A stretch of 64,000 nucleotides of DNA from QHVT01 sp036399015 (GTDB lineage Bacteria > Acidobacteriota > Thermoanaerobaculia > Gp7-AA8). Shown here piece after piece: positions 24,721 through 32,589 of this stretch. Each line of letters begins with the position of its first letter. The stretch's first letter is position 1. The notes beneath the pieces were generated by a model. The model was not told the DNA's origin and searched no databases. It worked only from the letters and a program-made list of their open reading frames with translations. Position numbers and translations under genes: made by a program. The stretch spans positions 1 through 64,000 of the forward strand of contig DASWNW010000106.1 of NCBI GenBank assembly GCA_036399015.1. Direction: 5' to 3'.

Positions 24721-24995
24721 CAGAACTTCACGTCGAAGTCCGGGAGCCGGCCCGAGAACTCCTTCGTCTCCTGGTCGATCTGCGTCACCTCGGCGTAGCG
24801 CGGGCCCTCGCGGATCTCCTCGATCCACTCGTCGATGCTGTTCTTCTCGCCCTCGACCAGTGCCTCGACCGACCCGTCACGGTTGTTCTGGATCCAGCCC
24901 TTCAGCCCCATCCGCCGCGCCACGCGCGTTGCGTAAAAGCGGTAGCCGACTCCCTGGACCTTCCCGTGGATCCGCAGATGCCGCTGTTCCTTCAT
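24720..24995 (-). CDS. acyP: Acylphosphatase
   Basis: 91 aa, the standard size. The catalytic Arg19 is in GKVQGVGYRF and Asn37 in GWIQNN, separated by the 18 residues usual in this family. It hydrolyses acyl phosphates. The start is ATG 24995, ten bases after a TACAAT box on the minus strand, and alternative upstream ATGs are not supported. It opens the acyP-apt-CBS sub-operon. Confidence 0.95.
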   Translation of the reverse strand: MKEQRHLRIHGKVQGVGYRFYATRVARRMGLKGWIQNNRDGSVEALVEGEKNSIDEWIEEIREGPRYAEVTQIDQETKEFSGRLPDFDVKF

Positions 24996-25005
24996 ATGGC
25001 GGGAG

Positions 25006-25011
25006 ATTGTA
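25006..25011 (-). promoter_or_regulatory. Candidate -10 box (TACAAT) upstream of acyP
   Basis: On the minus strand TACAAT ends 10 nt before ATG 24995, matching the leaderless pattern. Confidence 0.45.
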
Positions 25012-25022
25012 CATGCGCGTAG

Positions 25023-25055
25023 GCCCGGGCAACGGGCAACGAGCAACGAGCAACT
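25023..25055. repeat. GCAAC tandem repeat (half element)
   Basis: CCCGGGCAACGGGCAACGAGCAACGAGCAAC looks like one arm and part of the core of the GTTGCT-type palindromes, without the opposite arm. It lies between acyP and the gene ending at 25062. Confidence 0.7.
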
Positions 25056-25061
25056 GAGAGA

Positions 25062-25535
25062 TCACCGCCGCCGGCGCGTCGTCTTCTTCTTCGGCGTCGC
25101 CTTCTTCTTCTTCGGTGTCGCTTTCTTCGCCGCCGCCGGCTTCGGCGCGGGGGCCTGCACCGTCACCACCTTCGGCGGCGCGTTGCGGATCTCCATGACG
25201 CTCTTCTGCAGGTCGGTGATGAGCTTCGTCTGCTGCTCGTTCTGCCGGCGCACCTGCGTGATGGCGCGGGTGAGGTCGTCGCGCTCCTTGTCCGCGAGCG
25301 ACACCAGCGCCACGGTCGCGGCGGCGGCGGCGTCGGTGCGGGGGTACTGCTGCACGATCTGCTTGAGCGACGTGCGCGCCTTCTCGTTGTTGCCGGCGGT
25401 CATCTCCGTGCGCGCCTGCTTGAGCAGGCCGTCGGCGCGGAGGTCGTTCGGCACCGACAGGATGAGATAGACCACCAGCGCGCCGAGGATCGACGACACG
25501 ATGCCGGTGAACGTCAGTACGGTGCGGACTTTCAT
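25062..25535 (-). CDS. Membrane-anchored protein with coiled-coil stalk and basic tail
   Basis: 157 aa. Residues about 7-27 are a membrane helix (TFTGIVSSILGALVVYLILS), followed by a helical section (LLKQARTEMTAGNNEKARTSLKQ) and a coiled-coil-like stretch (DLTRAITQVRRQNEQQTKL). The last 30 residues are a K/R/A-rich tail. The topology suggests an inner-membrane protein with an external or cytosolic basic tail, possibly binding nucleic acid or acidic polymer. No family recognised. Start 4 bp after the pcm stop. Confidence 0.7.
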   Translation of the reverse strand: MKVRTVLTFTGIVSSILGALVVYLILSVPNDLRADGLLKQARTEMTAGNNEKARTSLKQIVQQYPRTDAAAAATVALVSLADKERDDLTRAITQVRRQNEQQTKLITDLQKSVMEIRNAPPKVVTVQAPAPKPAAAKKATPKKKKATPKKKTTRRRR

Positions 25536-25539
25536 GGCG

Positions 25540-26241
25540 CTACTCGCGCCAGCCGAAACGGCCGACCAGCGGGACGAACTCGGCGCTGCCGCAGTCCTCG
25601 ATCTTCACCCCCGTGCCGACCCGGATCACCCGCGCCAGCCGCTGGTTGCCCGCCGGCCCGACCGGGATCACCAGCCGTCCGCCACGCGCCAATTGCTGCA
25701 CGAGCGGCTCCGGCACTTCCGGCCCCGCCGCGGCGACGATGATCCGGTCGAACGGCGCCTGATCCGACCAGCCGTACGTCCCGTCGAACCGCTTCACGGA
25801 GACGTTGTTGATCTTCAGGTCGCGGATGATCTCCGACGCCTTCTGCGCCAGCTCGGGGACCCGCTCGATGGTAAAGACTTTCGCGCACAGCTTCGACAGC
25901 ACCACTGCTTGGTATCCGGTTCCCGTGCCAATCTCCAGCACCTTCTCCGGCCCCCGCAGCTCCAGCAGCTCGATCATGCGCGCCACGATGTAGGGCTGGG
26001 AGATGGTCTGCTTCTGCCCGATCGGGAGCGCGCCGGCGCCGTACGCCTTCGCCGCCACCACCTGCGGCACGAAGCGGTGGCGGGGGACGTCGCGCATCGC
26101 CTGCAGCACGCGCTGGTCGGTGATGCCGCGCGCGGCCACGTGCCGTTCGACCATCAGCGACCGCTGGTGCGCGAGCTCCCGCTCCTGCGCCCGCACCGCG
26201 GTGTCGGACGGGTCACCCTTGCGCGGCGGCGTGATGGCCAA
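25540..26241 (-). CDS. pcm: Protein-L-isoaspartate O-methyltransferase
   Basis: 233 aa. The SAM loop EIGTGTGYQAVVLSKL and the isoaspartate-binding ISQPYIVARM are clear, with the PIGQKQT loop before it. It methylates damaged isoaspartyl residues to allow repair. The start region overlaps surE by 29 bp, the usual surE-pcm pairing. An N-terminal extension of about 25 residues precedes the canonical start region, so a later start is possible. Confidence 0.95.
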   Translation of the reverse strand: MAITPPRKGDPSDTAVRAQERELAHQRSLMVERHVAARGITDQRVLQAMRDVPRHRFVPQVVAAKAYGAGALPIGQKQTISQPYIVARMIELLELRGPEKVLEIGTGTGYQAVVLSKLCAKVFTIERVPELAQKASEIIRDLKINNVSVKRFDGTYGWSDQAPFDRIIVAAAGPEVPEPLVQQLARGGRLVIPVGPAGNQRLARVIRVGTGVKIEDCGSAEFVPLVGRFGWRE

Positions 26242-26980
26242 GCAGCTCCTCGAGAGGGCGGAGTCCCGGGATCGATTCGTCGTGCGTCAGGTCGAGATGC
26301 AGCGGCGTGATGGAGACGTAGCCGTTCTGGATGGCCTCGAAGTCGGTCCCCTCGCCCGGATGCCACACCGGCGGCTCGCCGCCGATCCAGTAATACTTCC
26401 GCCCCCGCGGGTCGAGCCGCTCGATCACCCCCTCGGAGTAGATGCGCCGTCCCAGCCGCGTGATCTTCACGCCGTTGAACGCGCTCACCGGGAAGTTCAC
26501 GTTCAGGATCACGCGTGGGTCGCGATGCCGCTCCAGCGCGATGCTCGTCAGCTCCGCGGCGAACGCGGCGCAGCGGTCGAACGAGAAGTGCTTGCCCACC
26601 TCCGCGGAGAAGGCGATGGAAGGGATGTTCAGCAGCGCCCCTTCGAACGCCGCGGAGATCGTGCCGGAGTAGGTGACGTCGTCGCCGAGGTTCGGGCCGA
26701 AGTTGATGCCGGAGACGATGAGGTCGGGACGGTGGTCCTTCAGCAGCTTCAGCACCGCGAGGTTCACGCAGTCGGTCGGCGTGCCGTCGACGATCCACTC
26801 GTCCGGCCGGATTTCCAGGAGGCGCAGCGGCCGGTTCAGCGTCAGCGCATGTGAGGCCGCGCTCTGCTCCCGGTCCGGCGCGACGATGATGACCTCGCCG
26901 ACCGCGCGGCAGGCGTCGGCGAGTTTGCGCAGTCCTTCGCTGTAGATCCCGTCGTCGTTGGTGACCAGAATGCGGGGCAT
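26213..26980 (-). CDS. surE: 5'-nucleotidase SurE
   Basis: 255 aa. Metal-binding N-terminus ILVTNDDGIYSEG, then VIIVAPDREQSA and SGINFGPNLGDDVTYSGT, all SurE hallmarks. The enzyme dephosphorylates nucleoside 5'- and 3'-monophosphates. It overlaps pcm downstream by 29 bp, the conserved pairing seen in many bacteria. A TAGCAT box lies 12 nt upstream of ATG 26980 and inside the end of the EamA gene, so the pair can have its own promoter. Confidence 0.96.
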   Translation of the reverse strand: MPRILVTNDDGIYSEGLRKLADACRAVGEVIIVAPDREQSAASHALTLNRPLRLLEIRPDEWIVDGTPTDCVNLAVLKLLKDHRPDLIVSGINFGPNLGDDVTYSGTISAAFEGALLNIPSIAFSAEVGKHFSFDRCAAFAAELTSIALERHRDPRVILNVNFPVSAFNGVKITRLGRRIYSEGVIERLDPRGRKYYWIGGEPPVWHPGEGTDFEAIQNGYVSITPLHLDLTHDESIPGLRPLEELLGHHAAAQG

Positions 26981-26992
26981 GTCGGCTGCCGA

Positions 26993-26998
26993 ATGCTA
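26993..26998 (-). promoter_or_regulatory. Candidate -10 box (TAGCAT) upstream of surE
   Basis: On the minus strand TAGCAT overlaps the EamA stop codon and ends 12 nt before ATG 26980. Confidence 0.4.
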
Positions 26999-27823
26999 AC
27001 GCATCTGCGACAGCAGCATCGCCCCGAGAATGAACGCCGCCCCGACGGCGAACGTGAGCGTCAGCGGGTCTCCCTCGAAGACGATCGACGTGATGGCCGC
27101 CGCCACCGGCTCGAACGACAGGATGACCGCCGCCTCGGTCGCGCTGACGTGCGCCTGCCCCCACATCAGCGCCACGAACGCGAGCGCCGTCGTGACGACG
27201 GCGGTGAAGACGATCACCGTCACGAGCGAGGCGTCCCACGGCGTCGCTTTCGACAGCGCCGCGAACGGCGCGGCGGCGATGCCGACCACCAGCACCTGCA
27301 CGCCGGCCAGCGCGGCCGAGGTCTCGTTCGTGCTCCAGCGCGACGACAGCACCACGTGCCACGCGAACGCGATCGCGCAGGCGAGCGTGAGGAGGTCACC
27401 GAACGTCGGGCGGGCGTCGAAGCCGCCCCCGATGAGGATGGTCGTGCCGATGACCGCCAGAATTGCGGCAATCCAGACGTTCAGCTTCGGCCGCACCGTG
27501 CGCGCCTGGAAGAACGGCACCATCACCACGTACAACCCGGTGAGGAACGCGGAGCGGGGCGCGGAGATGGTGAGGAGTCCGGTGGTCTGCATCCAGTAGC
27601 CGATGAAGACGAGCAGGCCGAGGAGCAGGCCGGGGACGAGCATCGCGCGGGACAGCCGGCGCCGCACCGCGACAATCAGGATCAGCCCCGCCAGGGTGAA
27701 GCGCCAGAAGATGAACGCCTCGGGCGTCATGCGCGTGACGGCGTTCTTGACGAGCGTGAACGTCGCTCCCCACGCGGCCGCGGTGAAGAGCAGCGCCAGG
27801 ATTGCGAGCCAGCGGCGCGTCAT
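26996..27823 (-). CDS. EamA/DMT-family transporter
   Basis: 275 aa with about ten predicted membrane helices (for example LAILALLFTAAAWGATFTLV, FWRFTLAGLILIVAV, NVWIAAILAVIGTTILIGGG). The start MTRRWLAILALLFTAAAWG and the duplicated five-helix halves are typical of drug/metabolite transporters that export amino acids or other small molecules. ATG 27823 overlaps the stop of a micro-ORF by ATGA. Substrate unknown. Confidence 0.88.
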   Translation of the reverse strand: MTRRWLAILALLFTAAAWGATFTLVKNAVTRMTPEAFIFWRFTLAGLILIVAVRRRLSRAMLVPGLLLGLLVFIGYWMQTTGLLTISAPRSAFLTGLYVVMVPFFQARTVRPKLNVWIAAILAVIGTTILIGGGFDARPTFGDLLTLACAIAFAWHVVLSSRWSTNETSAALAGVQVLVVGIAAAPFAALSKATPWDASLVTVIVFTAVVTTALAFVALMWGQAHVSATEAAVILSFEPVAAAITSIVFEGDPLTLTFAVGAAFILGAMLLSQMR

Positions 27824-27945
27824 CGCGACGAGGCCGGCGACCGCTGCTCGTGCAACTGCTGCAGCGTGCGCTGCATCTGCGCGAAGACCGCCATGAACAG
27901 GACGAGCAGCAGGATGCCGACCATCCGCCAGACCCAGCGGCTCAT
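27820..27945 (-). CDS. Micro-ORF: 41-aa single-helix membrane protein
   Basis: Between pdxA and EamA, the minus strand encodes MSRWVWRMVGILLLVLFMAV followed by FAQMQRTLQQLHEQRSPASSR. Its ATG overlaps the pdxA stop by ATGA and its stop overlaps the EamA start by ATGA, so both ends are set by coupling. One membrane helix (about 6-22) is followed by a short amphipathic tail. Function unknown; it may be a subunit or regulator of the transporter next to it. Confidence 0.7.
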   Translation of the reverse strand: MSRWVWRMVGILLLVLFMAVFAQMQRTLQQLHEQRSPASSR

Positions 27946-28823
27946 GCGTCGAACCTCGGCGCGAAGCTCTCCGCGTGCCGCGCCGCCCATTCGATTGCGT
28001 AGCGCATCGGCGCCGCGTCGGCGATCCCTTTGCCGGCGATGTCGAACGCGGTGCCGTGATCGACGGAGACGCGGAGATAGGGGAGCCCGAGCGTGACGTT
28101 GACCGACTGCTCGAAGGCGAGCGTCTTGACCGGGATCAGCCCCTGGTCGTGGTACATGGCCATGACGACATCGTACCTGCCGCCGCTGGCCGCCAGGAAG
28201 ACGGTATCGGGCGGATGCGGCCCGCTGACCTGCAGCCCGTCCGCGCGCGCGAGCTCCACGCCGCGCGCGACCGCCTCCTCCTCGTCACCGAAGCGGCCAC
28301 CCTCGCCGGCGTGCGGGTTCACCCCCGCGACGGCGATGCGCGGCGGCGCGCCGTAGAGCCGGGCGTATTCGCGCGAGGTGAGCCGCGCCAGCGCCGCGAT
28401 GCGCTCGGGCTCGATCGAGCGGATCGCCTCGCGCAACGGCACGTGCACGCTCAGCAGCACCGTGCGCAGGCTGGGGGAGTCGAAGTACATCGCATAGTCG
28501 ACGCCGTACTCCCCGAGCCCGGCGCGCGCGGCGAGCAGCTCCGTGTGTCCGGGGTAGGGGGAGCCGGCGAGCGCGATGGCCTGCTTGTGGATGGGAGCGG
28601 TGACGAGCGCCGAGCACTCTCCCCGCTCGATCGCGCCGATGGCGGCGTCGATGGCGTCGAGCGCGACCTGGCCGTACTCGGCGGAGATCTCGCCGTAACG
28701 CACCACGTCCCGCACCTCCCCGAACAGGCGATGCGGGACGTCGAGTGAATCGAGCGCCTTCCGAACGATCTCGGCGCCGATGCCGGCAGGGTCGCCGAGG
28801 GTGATCGCGAGCGGCTTCACCAC
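27942..28823 (-). CDS. pdxA: 4-hydroxythreonine-4-phosphate dehydrogenase
   Basis: 293 aa with GTG start. It has ITLGDPAGIGAEI at the N-terminus, the TAPIHKQAI motif, AGVNPHAGEGG and YHDQGLIPVKTL with metal-binding histidines, and the final DHGTAFDIAGKG block. PdxA oxidises 4-phosphohydroxy-threonine in vitamin B6 synthesis. The length is slightly below the usual 320-330 because the N-terminal region is short. It heads the minus-strand cluster; a repeat lies directly upstream. Confidence 0.94.
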   Translation of the reverse strand: MVKPLAITLGDPAGIGAEIVRKALDSLDVPHRLFGEVRDVVRYGEISAEYGQVALDAIDAAIGAIERGECSALVTAPIHKQAIALAGSPYPGHTELLAARAGLGEYGVDYAMYFDSPSLRTVLLSVHVPLREAIRSIEPERIAALARLTSREYARLYGAPPRIAVAGVNPHAGEGGRFGDEEEAVARGVELARADGLQVSGPHPPDTVFLAASGGRYDVVMAMYHDQGLIPVKTLAFEQSVNVTLGLPYLRVSVDHGTAFDIAGKGIADAAPMRYAIEWAARHAESFAPRFDA

Positions 28824-28834
28824 GGGGATGTTAT

Positions 28835-28914
28835 CGGTTGTCGGTTGTCAGTTGTCCGTGCTGTTTCGCCCGGGCGACGGCCCCACAGATAACCGACAAC
28901 GGACAACCGACAAC
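28835..28914. repeat. GTTGTC-armed palindromic repeat, copy 3
   Basis: Left arm CGGTTGTCGGTTGTCAGTTG, core TTTCGCCCGGGCGAC, right arm AACCGACAACGGACAACCG. It fills the gap between the pdxA start and the hfq stop. Confidence 0.85.
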
Positions 28915-28924
28915 AGCGGAACTC

Positions 28925-29296
28925 CTATCCGGCCAGCTCTTCCTGCTTGAAGCAGTACTTGATGCAGTGCTTCTGGATGAGGAGGTTCGGCGCCCCTTCG
29001 CGGTTCACCTTCAGGCAATTCTTGTCGTACCACTCGATCCAGCCGCGGACCTCTTCGCCGTCGGTCATGACGATGACCATCGGCGTCTTCGAGTTCATCT
29101 GTTTGAGGTAGTAGAAATTCTCGGCGTTGGTCGACTCGGGCGGGACGGCCCTGGCGTCTTTGAAGTTGTTGCCGCGCGGCTGGCCGTGACCGTTGCCGTT
29201 GCCCTTCGCGCGCTTGAAATCGGGCATGGAGCGGAACGTCCTCCGTCCGTGCATCGAGTTGCCTTCGACCTCGTGCGGCCTGCTCGCCATTGGCAT
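28925..29296 (-). CDS. hfq: Hfq-like RNA chaperone with extended N-terminus
   Basis: 123 aa. Residues about 57-120 match the Sm fold: Sm1 region (SKTPMVIVMTDGEEVRGWIE, then WYDKNCL) and Sm2 region LLIQKHCIKY, where Hfq has the YKHA motif. The N-terminal 55 residues are basic and glycine-rich (RAKGNGNGHGQPRGNN) and are unusual for Hfq; they may bind RNA. GGAGGA lies 6-11 nt before ATG 29296. A later start in the Sm core is possible. Hfq assists small-RNA pairing in the cytosol. Confidence 0.8.
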   Translation of the reverse strand: MPMASRPHEVEGNSMHGRRTFRSMPDFKRAKGNGNGHGQPRGNNFKDARAVPPESTNAENFYYLKQMNSKTPMVIVMTDGEEVRGWIEWYDKNCLKVNREGAPNLLIQKHCIKYCFKQEELAG

Positions 29297-29352
29297 TGCC
29301 GTCCTCCGTAAATTGAGCTTCTCAGGGGGATTCCCAGTTGGCCGAGACTCGT

Positions 29353-29381
29353 TTGCGATTTGCGTGCCTCATCACTAGAAT
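29353..29381 (+). promoter_or_regulatory. Sigma-70-type promoter of etfBA
   Basis: TTGCGA (29353-29358) and TAGAAT (29376-29381) are 17 bp apart. The leader ends with GGAGG (29422-29426), 6 nt before the TTG start of etfB. Confidence 0.55.
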
Positions 29382-29432
29382 TGCGCGGCTTCGCCAGTTG
29401 CAACCAACGCAACTCCTGCCTGGAGGTTCTTC

Positions 29433-30209
29433 TTGAATTCCGTCGTCTGCATCACCCATGTTCCCGATACAGAATCGCGCATCAAGATCGCCGACGGCCG
29501 CAAGGTCGACGAGGCTGGTCTGAAGTTCATCGTCTCCCCGTACGACGAGTTCGCGCTCGAAGAGGCGATCCGCGTGAAGGAGAAGTCGGGCGGCGACGTC
29601 ACCGTCGTCACCTTCGGCCCCGACCGCGCGCAGCAGGCGCTGCGTGAGGCGCTCGCCCGCGGCGCCACGAAGGCGCTGCACGTGAAGGGCGACTCCGGCG
29701 ACGCCGACTCGCTCGGCATCGCCAAGGTCCTCGCCGCCGCCATCAAGTCGATCCCGCACGACCTCGTGTTCCTCGGCAAGCAGGGCGTCGGCCCCGACAA
29801 CGGTCTCGTCGGCCCGATGCTCGCCGAACTGCTCGGCTACCCGCAGGTCAACGTCGTCACGCACCTCGAGGTCGGCGACGGCAAGCTCACCGCGCACCGC
29901 GAGATCGAGGCGGCCGAGGAAGTGCTCGAGGCGCCGCTGCCGGCGGTCGTCACCGCGCAGAAGGGGCTGAACGAGCCCCGCTACGCGTCGCTCAAGGGCA
30001 TCATGGCCGCGAAGAAGATCGCCATCGAGACGAAGAGCGTCGCCGACCTCGGACTCGACGAGGGCGACATCCTGAAGCAGCGCGTCGTCACGATCTCGCT
30101 CGAGCTGCCGGCCGAGAAGAGCGGCGGCCGTAAGGTCGACGGCGGCGATCCGAACGCCGCGGCGCAGGAAATCATCAAGTACATCAAAGAGCACGCGAAG
30201 GCGCTTTAG
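29433..30209 (+). CDS. etfB: Electron transfer flavoprotein beta subunit
   Basis: 258 aa with TTG start; the GGAGG at 29422-29426 decides it. It has the N-terminal CITHVPDTESRIKI, the PYDEFALEEAIR segment and the VTAQKGLNEPRYASLKGI signature of EtfB. With EtfA it carries electrons from acyl-CoA dehydrogenases and similar enzymes to the ETF:quinone oxidoreductase, which is encoded 30 kb away in this window. etfA follows 19 bp later. Confidence 0.96.
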   Translation: MNSVVCITHVPDTESRIKIADGRKVDEAGLKFIVSPYDEFALEEAIRVKEKSGGDVTVVTFGPDRAQQALREALARGATKALHVKGDSGDADSLGIAKVLAAAIKSIPHDLVFLGKQGVGPDNGLVGPMLAELLGYPQVNVVTHLEVGDGKLTAHREIEAAEEVLEAPLPAVVTAQKGLNEPRYASLKGIMAAKKIAIETKSVADLGLDEGDILKQRVVTISLELPAEKSGGRKVDGGDPNAAAQEIIKYIKEHAKAL

Positions 30210-30228
30210 GCGCCCGGGAGAGATCGAA

Positions 30229-31182
30229 ATGCCAGGTGTTCTCGTATTCACCGAAATCAAAGACGGGAAGCTGAAGAAGGTCTCCCGTGAAGCGCTGTCG
30301 ATCGGCCGCAAGCTCGCCGAGGCGGCGGGCGGCGACCTGGTCGCCTTCGCGAGCGACGCTGCCGCCGCCGCGGAAGCCGGCAAGTACGGCGCGAAGAAGG
30401 TCTACGTTGCCGACGTCGGCCACTACTCCACCGAGCCCTACACCGCCGCGCTCGCGCAGGCGGTCAGCGAGGCCCAGCCCTCGATCGTTCTCTTCGGCGG
30501 CACGTCGGACGGCCGCGATCTCGCCCCCCGCCTCGCCGCGCGTCTCAACGTCGGCGTCGCCTCGGACGTCGACCGCCTCGAGTGGACCGACGGCAAGCTG
30601 CGCGCGCGCCGTCCCGTCTACTCCGGCAAGGCCTTCGCCACGGTCGAGGTGACGGGCACGCCCGCCATCGCCACCACCCGCCCGAACGCCTTCCCGCCCG
30701 AGGAGACCGGCGGCGGCGCGGCGGAAGTCGCGAACGTCTCCGCGAGCGCCGACAACCGCGTGAAGATCGTGGAGACGAAGGAGCCGGAGGCCGGCGAGCT
30801 GTCGATCTCCGAGGCCGACATCATCGTCTCCGGGGGCCGCGGCCTGAAGGAGGCGGCGAACTTCTCGTACATCCGCGACCTCGCCCACGCGATCAACGGT
30901 GCGGTCGGCGCCTCACGCGCCGTCGTCGACGCCGGCTGGATCGATCACCAGCATCAGGTCGGCCAGACGGGACGCGTGGTGAGCCCGAACCTGTACATCG
31001 CCGCGGGCGTGTCGGGAGCGATCCAGCACCTCGCCGGAATGTCGTCCTCGAAGCACATCATCGCCATCAACAAGGATCCCGAGGCCCCGATCTTCCGCAT
31101 CGCCGACCTCGGCATCGTGGGAGACCTCTTCCAGATTCTCCCGGCCCTGACCGAGGAAGTGAAGAAGGCGAAAGCGCACTGA
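30229..31182 (+). CDS. etfA: Electron transfer flavoprotein alpha subunit
   Basis: 317 aa, starting MPGVLVFTEIKDGKLKKVSR. The C-terminal FAD-binding signature LYIAAGVSGAIQHLAGMSSS followed by KHIIAINKDPEAPIF is complete, and the PYTAALAQAVSEAQPSIVLF region fits the N-terminal domain. It pairs with EtfB as a soluble cytosolic dimer. No ribosome site stronger than GGGAGAG (about 11 nt upstream) is seen. The gene ends 8 bp before a bidirectional terminator-like palindrome. Confidence 0.96.
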   Translation: MPGVLVFTEIKDGKLKKVSREALSIGRKLAEAAGGDLVAFASDAAAAAEAGKYGAKKVYVADVGHYSTEPYTAALAQAVSEAQPSIVLFGGTSDGRDLAPRLAARLNVGVASDVDRLEWTDGKLRARRPVYSGKAFATVEVTGTPAIATTRPNAFPPEETGGGAAEVANVSASADNRVKIVETKEPEAGELSISEADIIVSGGRGLKEAANFSYIRDLAHAINGAVGASRAVVDAGWIDHQHQVGQTGRVVSPNLYIAAGVSGAIQHLAGMSSSKHIIAINKDPEAPIFRIADLGIVGDLFQILPALTEEVKKAKAH

Positions 31183-31189
31183 CCGCGCT

Positions 31190-31256
31190 GTGGAGCGGCG
31201 GGCTTCAGCCCGCCGGGCGATCGACAGTTCGGCGGGCTGAAAGCCCGCCGCTCCAC
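31190..31256. repeat. GCGGGCTTCAGCCCGC double palindrome between convergent genes
   Basis: The block opens with GTGGAGCGGCGGG and closes with its inverse CCCGCCGCTCCAC; each side is also a hairpin. The whole is a 67-bp near-palindrome that ends at the stop of the convergent gene. It could serve as a bidirectional terminator. Confidence 0.88.
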
Positions 31257-31774
31257 TACTGGTCGACGGGCCGGTCCGGCGTCGCGTAGGTCGGGTTGCC
31301 TTCCACCAGCTCGCTGTTCAGCGCGTAGCCGGCGCCCATCGCGGAGGGGATGCCCTGCACGTCCTCGCCGCAGCTCAGGGCCAGGCGCATGACGTGTCTC
31401 GCGAAGGGGAGGGCGCACTCGGCGTTGATGCGCACCTGGTAGATGTGCGGGCTGCGGGCGACGACGCGGCGGCCCTGGATCAGCACGAAGAAGTACTCGA
31501 TCTCATCGCCCGCGTCGAACTTCGGAAGGACGACGCGCGACAGCGGACCGTCGTTCGTTCCCTCGACCGAGCACCAGTCGGTGCTGTTCACGCGGCGGAA
31601 GTAGCTCCGCAGCTCCCCCTGCCCGTCGACGTTGATCTGCATGAGCGGCAGCTCGCCCGCCTTGAGGCAGGTGACCGGCGTGTACTCGATCGTGGGCCGC
31701 TTCTCCGGCTGGGCAAAAGCAGCCGTCGTGAGAAGGAGCGCAGCAGCAACGAACGTGAAAAGGCGAGCTTTCAT
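31256..31774 (-). CDS. Secreted beta-sandwich-like protein of unknown function
   Basis: 172 aa. MKARLFTFVAAALLLTTAAFAQ is a clear signal peptide (positively charged start, hydrophobic core, AFA-Q cleavage). The mature part has four cysteines and strands such as YFFVLIQGRRVVARSPHIYQ, resembling immunoglobulin or fibronectin-like folds. TACAAT with a 17-nt leader containing AGAGGA precedes ATG. It lies directly after the cpsB gene on the same strand, so it may belong to the exopolysaccharide operon. No family is recognised. Confidence 0.7.
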   Translation of the reverse strand: MKARLFTFVAAALLLTTAAFAQPEKRPTIEYTPVTCLKAGELPLMQINVDGQGELRSYFRRVNSTDWCSVEGTNDGPLSRVVLPKFDAGDEIEYFFVLIQGRRVVARSPHIYQVRINAECALPFARHVMRLALSCGEDVQGIPSAMGAGYALNSELVEGNPTYATPDRPVDQ

Positions 31775-31800
31775 CGGAGTCCTCTGGGTCGATTGTACGG

Positions 31801-32589
31801 CTAGTCCCGTGTAAGGAACGACCTCAGGCGCGTGAAAAATCCGGAAGAGGGGGCCTCCAGCGGCTCCGGCTCCCACGTCAACCCACGGTTTTCGACCACT
31901 GCCAGCGGGTTTCCGCGCGTCAGCGCCTCCGCCGCCTCGTCCCCGGCGATCTCCCGCAAGACCGTCATCGCCTCCCGGATCCGCGGCGTCCGCTTGGTGG
32001 TGTTGTGGGCGTCGGTGGCGATGAAATGGACCAGCCGCCGGCGCAGGAAGGTCTCCGCCGCCGCCCGCGCCTGCGCCCCGAACGCGCCGGTGAGGCTCGA
32101 CGCCGTCACCTGCACGCGCGCGCCATGGCCGATGAGCTGCGCGAGCAGCTCCGGCTTCTGCTGAAAGACGAGGTTCCGCTCCGGATGGGCGACGATCGGC
32201 ACCCAGCCGCCGAGCTGCGCGCGATAGAGCGGCTGCTCGAGCATCGGCGGAACACTGTTCGCCGCCAGCTCGAAGAGGACGTAGCGGCTCGACGCGAGCG
32301 GCAGGATGCCGTTGCCGCTCTCGAGCACGTCCGCCATGTCGTGCGCGAAGTAGTACTCCGAGCCGAGGCAGAGGCGGGGCGTGTCGCCGACCTTCTCCCG
32401 CAGGAGGTCGAGCCGCGACTCCAGCTCGTGCCGCGAGAAGGTCCGCCACCGCCCCCGCAGCACGTGCGGCGTGGCGACGATGGCCTCGATACCTTCCTCC
32501 GCGGCCATGCGGCACATGTCCACCGCCTCGGCCAGCTCGCGCGGGCCGTCGTCGACGCCGGGAAGGCAGTGGTGGTGGATGTCGATCAC
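31801..32589 (-). CDS. cpsB: CpsB/Wzb-type tyrosine-protein phosphatase (PHP domain)
   Basis: 262 aa from GTG 32589, in a GTGA overlap with the Wzc gene. The PHP motif DIHHHCLPGVDDGP, then ATPHV, the AHPERN segment and IATDAHN give the usual trinuclear metal set of CpsB/CapC/YwqE enzymes. It should dephosphorylate the tyrosine kinase encoded upstream and so control capsule or exopolysaccharide chain export. The symbol is by family similarity. Confidence 0.9.
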   Translation of the reverse strand: MIDIHHHCLPGVDDGPRELAEAVDMCRMAAEEGIEAIVATPHVLRGRWRTFSRHELESRLDLLREKVGDTPRLCLGSEYYFAHDMADVLESGNGILPLASSRYVLFELAANSVPPMLEQPLYRAQLGGWVPIVAHPERNLVFQQKPELLAQLIGHGARVQVTASSLTGAFGAQARAAAETFLRRRLVHFIATDAHNTTKRTPRIREAMTVLREIAGDEAAEALTRGNPLAVVENRGLTWEPEPLEAPSSGFFTRLRSFLTRD

